Source of the DNA: Rhynchospora pubera
Lineage: Eukaryota > Streptophyta > Magnoliopsida > Poales > Cyperaceae
Assembly (NCBI GenBank): GCA_028095005.1
Contig: CM051459.1
Location: 314,652,513-314,716,512, forward strand
DNA length: 64,000 bases
Direction of reading: 5' to 3'
Below, piece after piece: positions 58,232 through 64,000 of the stretch. Below the pieces are notes generated by a model, which saw nothing but the letters and a program-made list of their open reading frames with translations, was not told the DNA's origin and did not search any database. Every line of letters begins with the position of its first letter. The first letter of the stretch is position 1. Made by a program: the position numbers and the translations under genes.

Positions 58232-60067
58232 TTGATCGAGGGTTACATCAAAAGAAAATGGCAATCAACATTCAATTAATCACCATTAAAATAAGCTGGA
58301 TAATTCTACATTTTTCAACTACCAATCACCGTCTTCAAGTGACCTTTTCTTTTTTTCTCTTTTTGCTATCTAATGTTCGCGGGGCCACCATCTTCAAGTT
58401 GAGACTGAAGAAAGGATACATTGGACGAAAGGTGGTTCATAATTTAAGTTACACACAATATATGTACAAATATAATATTATCATGTTAACTTATATCAGT
58501 CAAAATGCACCACGTAAGGAGTATTTAACTATTTTCTTTGGAAGTATGTGAGTTACTTTATGAAAAGTTTTGACAATCTTTAATGTTCATGCAACTGTCA
58601 GAACACATTTTCTTATAATGATCATTTGTTCATTACAAATTAGTTTTTTTTTTTTAGCATTTGTAATTTGATATATGCAATTGATTAGACTAGTAGCAAT
58701 TTCTTATTTTAATTTACTTTTGTAAAAGGTAGACATAAGACTGCTTATTTCAGTAGAAAAATAAAAGTACCAAACTAACAATCGAATTGTTTATTGCTTA
58801 TCTAGAATGCCAGAAACTCACCACGTCTATACCGGTACTGTACCCACCTATACCAGTGCTCACACCAGTCTTTCTTTTCCTCAACACAACGTATAATTAC
58901 ATATAGTTCCGAATAGCCAAATGCAAACAAATGCATAAAAGCTAAGATACAACTTGGCAACAAATTGAAGGACGCATCTTTTCCATGTTGTATGCTCTGG
59001 TTTAACCAGTTGCAACAGGAACCAATTCCCCATCATTTGGAGTTGCTTATCTGCCATTCCAGGATTCTCTTCAGTCTTCTGCTTCTACTCAACACCTTGT
59101 CGAGTTTATCAGAGTCTCCAACTGTCTTAGTCTTTGATTGCCTTTGATTCTTTGCCAACCAAAGAAAAAAAAACAAAGGAAAAAATCTCCTGATGTCTAC
59201 CAGCTCCCTTCCTGCTAACTCCAACTGGTAAGTCAATGGGTGTTGGTGTGTGGCCCTAATACTGGTAAGTCAATGGGTGTTGAACTGACAGAAGCCACCA
59301 AGAATGCCTAATATCGACTCAATTTAAATAAAATTCAAAATTTGACAAACTAAATTAAAAAAGTTGAGTGAAGAAAGATAGAATATGGTTTAATTGACCC
59401 TTATGTCCCGTAATTTTTTTCTCTCCCTATTATGCAATGCCTGTGGGCACTCTTGAGTGATTTTTCCTTTCAAGTTGTTGATTTATGACTATTGCGTCCT
59501 AAGGAAAAGGTCTACGGTTACAGTAACTTTCTAAATTTATTATCATTTTATTTTCAAAATTTTGTAATTTTATATTTTTAAATTTTGTTTAATAAAACAA
59601 ACCTTAAAGAAAATGACTTATGGCACTTTGAAAAAGATCCCTATATTAACAGTAGCCACATCAGTTTCCGAATGCCGATAGCTTCTTTGCTATGTACCTT
59701 CCATAAGGATATATATCAAACCCCACCACTGTTCAATTTCAACGCCTGAGTCATTCCCTATAAATTTTTCCATTGATTGACATTGATTGCCGGTATGAAA
59801 CTACATAGAGAAAACGATAACTACAAAGACATCTTTAATGAAGGCCAAAATAATCTTGTCGTGTGAGAATAGTAAATGTATGAAGTCAGCCAATCAAGTT
59901 CAAACTTTTCGTTTTCATTACAATTATATTACTAACTTTTGGTATTTGTCAAAACGACTACTATTTAGATTGCAGTGAAGATTGAAACAAAGAAAGTTTG
60001 ATGTGCTATCTAGGTAAGGATGTGATTGACGACGTGCGATAATTACACGAAAGATATTTCGATCTTC
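58232..60067. other. Intergenic, no gene supported
   Basis: Short open frames (for example near 58965) lack any family signature. TGGTAAGTCAATGGGTGTTG is repeated near 59226 and 59263. Confidence 0.4.
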
Positions 60068-60081
60068 CTCCTTACAGCTAC

Positions 60082-60232
60082 TTTTTTTTTTTTTTGAAGA
60101 TAAATTGGAGGTCAAGCCTCCCAATTTATTTTTAAATTAAATGTCTATAAAGACCCCCCAGCCGGATTTCGAACCTGCGACCTCTTATTTGAGATGCATT
60201 GCTCTTTGCCACTAGACCAAGAGCTGGTTATT
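60082..60232 (-). mobile_element. tRNA-related SINE
   Basis: The minus strand reads from CAGCTCTTGGTCTAGTGGCA (A-box-like) through AAATAAGAGGTCGCAGGTTC and GGTTCGAAATCC (B box) to a unique body and an A-rich tail. The 14-bp target duplication is CTCCTTACAGCTAC (60068-60081) and CTCCTTACGGCTAC (60233-60246), with one difference. Structure and orientation fit a plant Pol III-derived SINE; it cannot be a functional tRNA gene. Confidence 0.88.
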
Positions 60233-60249
60233 CTCCTTACGGCTACTTG

Positions 60250-60889
60250 GGAACAGTATATCAAATAATGGAGATAAGGTGGCTATTGTTGACCACGCTA
60301 AAACAGTTCTAGCATGCTTTGGTGCTTTTGAAACTTATTAATCAATTTTTGACACAAGTCATTAATTTGTACTAAGCTGTTTCCAGTGGACCAGTACAGT
60401 TATAGACATAGCAATCTATAAAAAATCACTATTCCCTATACAGTAGTATTTCAAGAACACAAACTGCCTCTTTTACTTGAGCAAAAATAAACCGTTTGTC
60501 TAATCGACATCCTTACGGGCTTGATGCTAAAATTAAAATTTTGACATGAATTGTTAATTTTTATGAAATCAGGGGATCTTCGACAATGATTACCTTTGCC
60601 ATTTTGAAGATGATTGTGAAATCAATTCAAATAAAAGCTACAGAGAACAAAGCAACCCATAACAAATTATTGGACATAACAATAGGTTAATAAAGAAGTT
60701 TTGTGTAATTTGAATATCTTTTTTTTTCATAACACATCAAGAAACACTAACTTTAGGTCTTTGAAAATTAAAATAACTAATGACTGCAAAAACCGCACGC
60801 CAAATTTCATTATTTTTTTTATATAGACATGATATGTACATGTTGATCATAGATTTCAATTTTAAAAATTTTATTAAGAAATATCAAAA
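60250..60889. other. Intergenic, nothing recognised
   Basis: AT-rich, no gene or element signature. Confidence 0.4.
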
Positions 60890-61260
60890 ACTTTACAGTG
60901 CATCATATATAAGGGATTTTTTTTTTCTACATCATGACCTTATCCATTAAATTTATTTTAAATCGACAAATATAATTCTCTACTAAATATTGAAATCTCA
61001 TAAAAAAATGAAATATTTTTTTGTATATTTTATACTTTTTTAAAATTTTTATTTTGCATACAAACTAATAATAATAAATTTCCAAAAAAGTAAGTTAATT
61101 TTAAGAAATTACAAGTAAATTTTTAAAAAGTTTTAAAAATATAAAATTTGGATTGCTATGAGATTTTAATTCATAAATTGAATTAGTTAAATTAGATTTG
61201 TCAATTTACGAAAATACCGATGAGTAAAGTCTTGATGCATCAAAGGGATTGATGCACCAT
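60890..61260. mobile_element. Diverged long-inverted-repeat element
   Basis: TATTGAAATCTCATAAAAAA near 60987 and GCTATGAGATTTTAATTCAT near 61154 are inverted counterparts. The outer arms include CGACAAATATAATTCT / AATTAGATTTGTCAATTTAC, and both ends have TGATGCA-type text. It is related to the half element at 30697-30900. Confidence 0.55.
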
Positions 61261-64000
61261 CAACAATCTCTAGATAGATTCTCAAAATTATTAAAATAAA
61301 TAAAATAGTTATTGGTTCTGTTTTATTTACACATTTATTCTAATTAAATTTAAATTATGAAATGGCTAAAGATCCATAAGCACAATTATATAGTGAATTT
61401 AAGAGATTCAATGCGTCTATAATTCATGTATCTGTATTTTTAAATCGTAATAGCTCAAGTTCGAAATCCAAGAATAAAACAAAACATTATTATTTATATT
61501 GCTTCCTCTATATATATGCACATAAAGAAGTTAAAATACTGTAACATTTTTTTTGTGTGGATTTATAAAATGGCATAAATCATATCTAATTATTAATTTT
61601 CACATTTGAGTTTTTAACTTTTAAGTTATAAGAAATTGATGCCACGATGGGGGTATGAAATATAGATGTATTTGAACCATTCTCTTTATCATCAATGATG
61701 CTATGTAAAATAATTATTTTTCACAATTTTCAAAAAAATTTTAGTTGATTTAAATGTTGCCAAAATTGTCTCCGGTTCATCAAAGACCAACCTATAATTA
61801 AATTTTTTTTGAAGAACTATAATTAATATATCTTCATGTTTACACAAATATATATATTCTGAGGCTAATAAAAAATGAAATTTTTGGAAGAAATGTCAGA
61901 GCCAATCACTCCTTAATATAGGGCGATGGTGACGCTCCTTCTATTATGTCACCCTATTTTTCAACTAACGACAGAATCATTGATCAGGACTCATAACCAT
62001 GTAATTATTGGATCTTAAAAGTCCAATATGTTTCTGGTATTCGAAAATAAAAAATAAAACCCAATAATTATTGTTCAATTTATGTTATTATTATATTTAT
62101 TATTTATTTTATACTATTTCATACGTGATTCATATTTTTTATTTTATTTAACTTAAGTCAGCCAATTGTTTTGAACGAAGTTATAATCTACGGTCAAAAA
62201 GGGAAACAAAGAGTGACATGCGCGCGAAGCACTCAAGTTTTCGAGTTGTGAACTTCTTTTATTTAGGTCGTAGCCGCAAAGTGTAGAGTCAAATCTTTGG
62301 ATTATGTGACGTCCAAATAACAAGATCTTTTAATTAACGTATGTGTAAAATCTTAAAGAATGTCCGCAGTGTGTCTTTTTATGCATGGACAAACTACAAA
62401 CCATAGAAATGCAAATTTTATCATTATCACAATGTATAGAAAAATGTAAAAAAAAAGTATTAAAGAAAATTTCAAGTTAAATCGGAGGGCAAATATCATC
62501 TTAAGGGCCAATTTTTTTTTTTTAATTATTGAATTCTATAGACTGCTTCTATAAACATATATAACTTTTTGTTATAAAATATGATACTTTCATTAGCGGC
62601 TATCCTTTGACAGTGAGATTCATATGACATGTTGACAATTATCAAATATAATTTTTCATTTTTTGCGACATTTAGAACATGAAATGTATTTTTATATATA
62701 TCATCTAAATAAAAATATATCACGCAGGTTTATCGATAATAAACAAACTTGAATTTTGCAAAGGTCCAGATTTAATAATCTAATAGAATGTCAAATAACA
62801 GTTCAATTCTATGAATTTTGAATTTTTGATACATTGCCGATTTATAAGGCAAACAACATATCTATAAAATACTTTTTTATTAAATTCAAATATTAAAAAA
62901 TAAATTAAATATATATTTCAAAAATTATGAAGTTAACCACTAAATATAAGTAAACCAGATGCTACCCTAAAACGCTACACTGTAAAAATTATATTCATCC
63001 CATTAAGTCACAAAACGAACCTTGGGGGTTACGTACTTTTTAGTCCATGACAGACTGCATAAATAAATAAGGAATCAAGGTTCCTTTGGTAAAGGTGAAT
63101 AATGAGGAAAGAAGAAACGAAGCTTCCTCAAACAGATGCATGCTATGAAGTAGAAGTATGGACCATTAATTAATTAATTACTTTCTGTTAGCAGAAAAAA
63201 AGGAACTTCCAATTAAAAGAAAAAGGCATACAAACAATACAAAAGTAACGGACAGAAGGGAAGGAGAGCTTGTTTTATTCAAGCCTCTTTATTTCCCTCG
63301 CTCCTTTAATTTCTTCTTGCTCTTAAAAGAAAGTATAAGGCCAGAAAATTTCGGCAACCACACGTATACTTATTTGTCTCCATTGTCTTCAGTTACTTTA
63401 TAAAAGACATGAATTTTCTTTTTGGTAAAACAAAAGACATGAAATTTAATGTAAATCAAATAGCAATAAATAAATATATAAATACAAAGAATCCCGAGTG
63501 TCACGTGTAAAGTGTAACCATAAAGTCATAAAGCATCCCAAGTGGCTATGAAACTAGGAGTGAACTTGTACAAGTTGGTAGTTGTGACAAACAATTAATA
63601 TACAAAAAACATTTGAGTGTTAACAACAATGTTATATAAATTTTTTGCAATTATATATTCTGTTTTCCCTATAAGTCTAAAGGCGCCATTATTAATAAAA
63701 TGATACAATTAGAAGTTCTGATAGTTTGACGACATTGTCAAATTCCTTTCTTGGTAGCACTACCTGGAAGATTTGTATAAAAAAATTAAATTCCTATTAG
63801 AGGAGAACCACTTATAATAGAGAAATCCGACATTGCACTATGTTGGTTACTTGGTTAACTAAACCTCGGAAATATCTAATCTGGTTTCTGTTCTCTTTGA
63901 TTGCCAATTCAAATTAATTGACAAATTCTTTTACATGCTACTGAACTTGTTCTAATTAAGGTTCAGCAGCCAAATTTTCAAATCAACAAAATTAATTTTT
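61261..64000. other. Intergenic to window end, no gene supported
   Basis: Strongly AT-rich with homopolymer runs. No open frame has family features, and I see no transposon termini I can support. Confidence 0.45.

Noticed and set aside
58965..59147. A 60-codon frame with a leucine-rich hydrophobic stretch
   Set aside because: No splice context, no family features, and located in AT-rich intergenic DNA.
60082..60232. A tRNA gene, because of the B-box GGTTCGAAATCC
   Set aside because: No acceptor-stem pairing or full cloverleaf is seen. The A tail and target duplication show it is a SINE.

Overview
The window is nuclear DNA of a flowering plant. The evidence is intron-containing genes of plant families (a GDSL/SGNH esterase and NUDT15/22-type CoA pyrophosphatases), NLR leucine-rich-repeat debris, a plastid rpl2 fragment embedded in nuclear satellite DNA, and a typical plant transposon load (CACTA, Mutator-like, Tourist-like MITEs, hAT-like, L1 LINEs, a Ty3/gypsy-type solo LTR and a tRNA-related SINE). 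I cannot fix the species or say firmly whether it is a monocot or a eudicot.

Layout. 1-10886 is a satellite array with a monomer of about 173 bp. It contains larger duplicated blocks and is interrupted by an LTR-retroelement remnant, a MITE and a plastid rpl2 insertion. The array ends at the exon 2/intron 2 border of a broken GDSL esterase copy (10891-13587). A solo LTR (14211-15642) and a second broken copy (17649-18530) follow, then an intact five-exon gene (19649-21394). About a dozen MITEs have landed in and around these copies. 21.7-23.5 kb is a nest of foldback elements.

24.8-25.6 kb (minus) is an LRR pseudogene. 27536-28971 (minus) is an intact four-exon Nudix gene. 29378-30473 is a Mutator-like element with about 230-bp inverted repeats and a perfect 9-bp target duplication, carrying a fragment with two CCHC zinc knuckles. 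30.5-39.9 kb is poor in genes: it holds degenerate minus-strand exons of unknown type, a first coding exon of a UBC-type E2 with a candidate 5' leader, a hAT-like element and a 21-bp minisatellite.

40134-45512 (minus) is a broken copy of the Nudix gene found intact at 54083-55848. Its intron 2 has been split by a complete 4439-bp non-autonomous CACTA transposon that carries a two-exon host-like gene. 45.6-51.6 kb (plus) is the LRR part of an NLR pseudogene, split by a 3.6-kb L1 LINE with a 17-bp target duplication. 56-64 kb is AT-rich intergenic DNA with MITEs and a SINE.

Only three genes look intact: the esterase and the two Nudix genes. The rest is a record of tandem duplication, decay and transposon insertion. 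Paralogous sequence inside the window supplies empty sites that date several of the insertions relative to the duplications.
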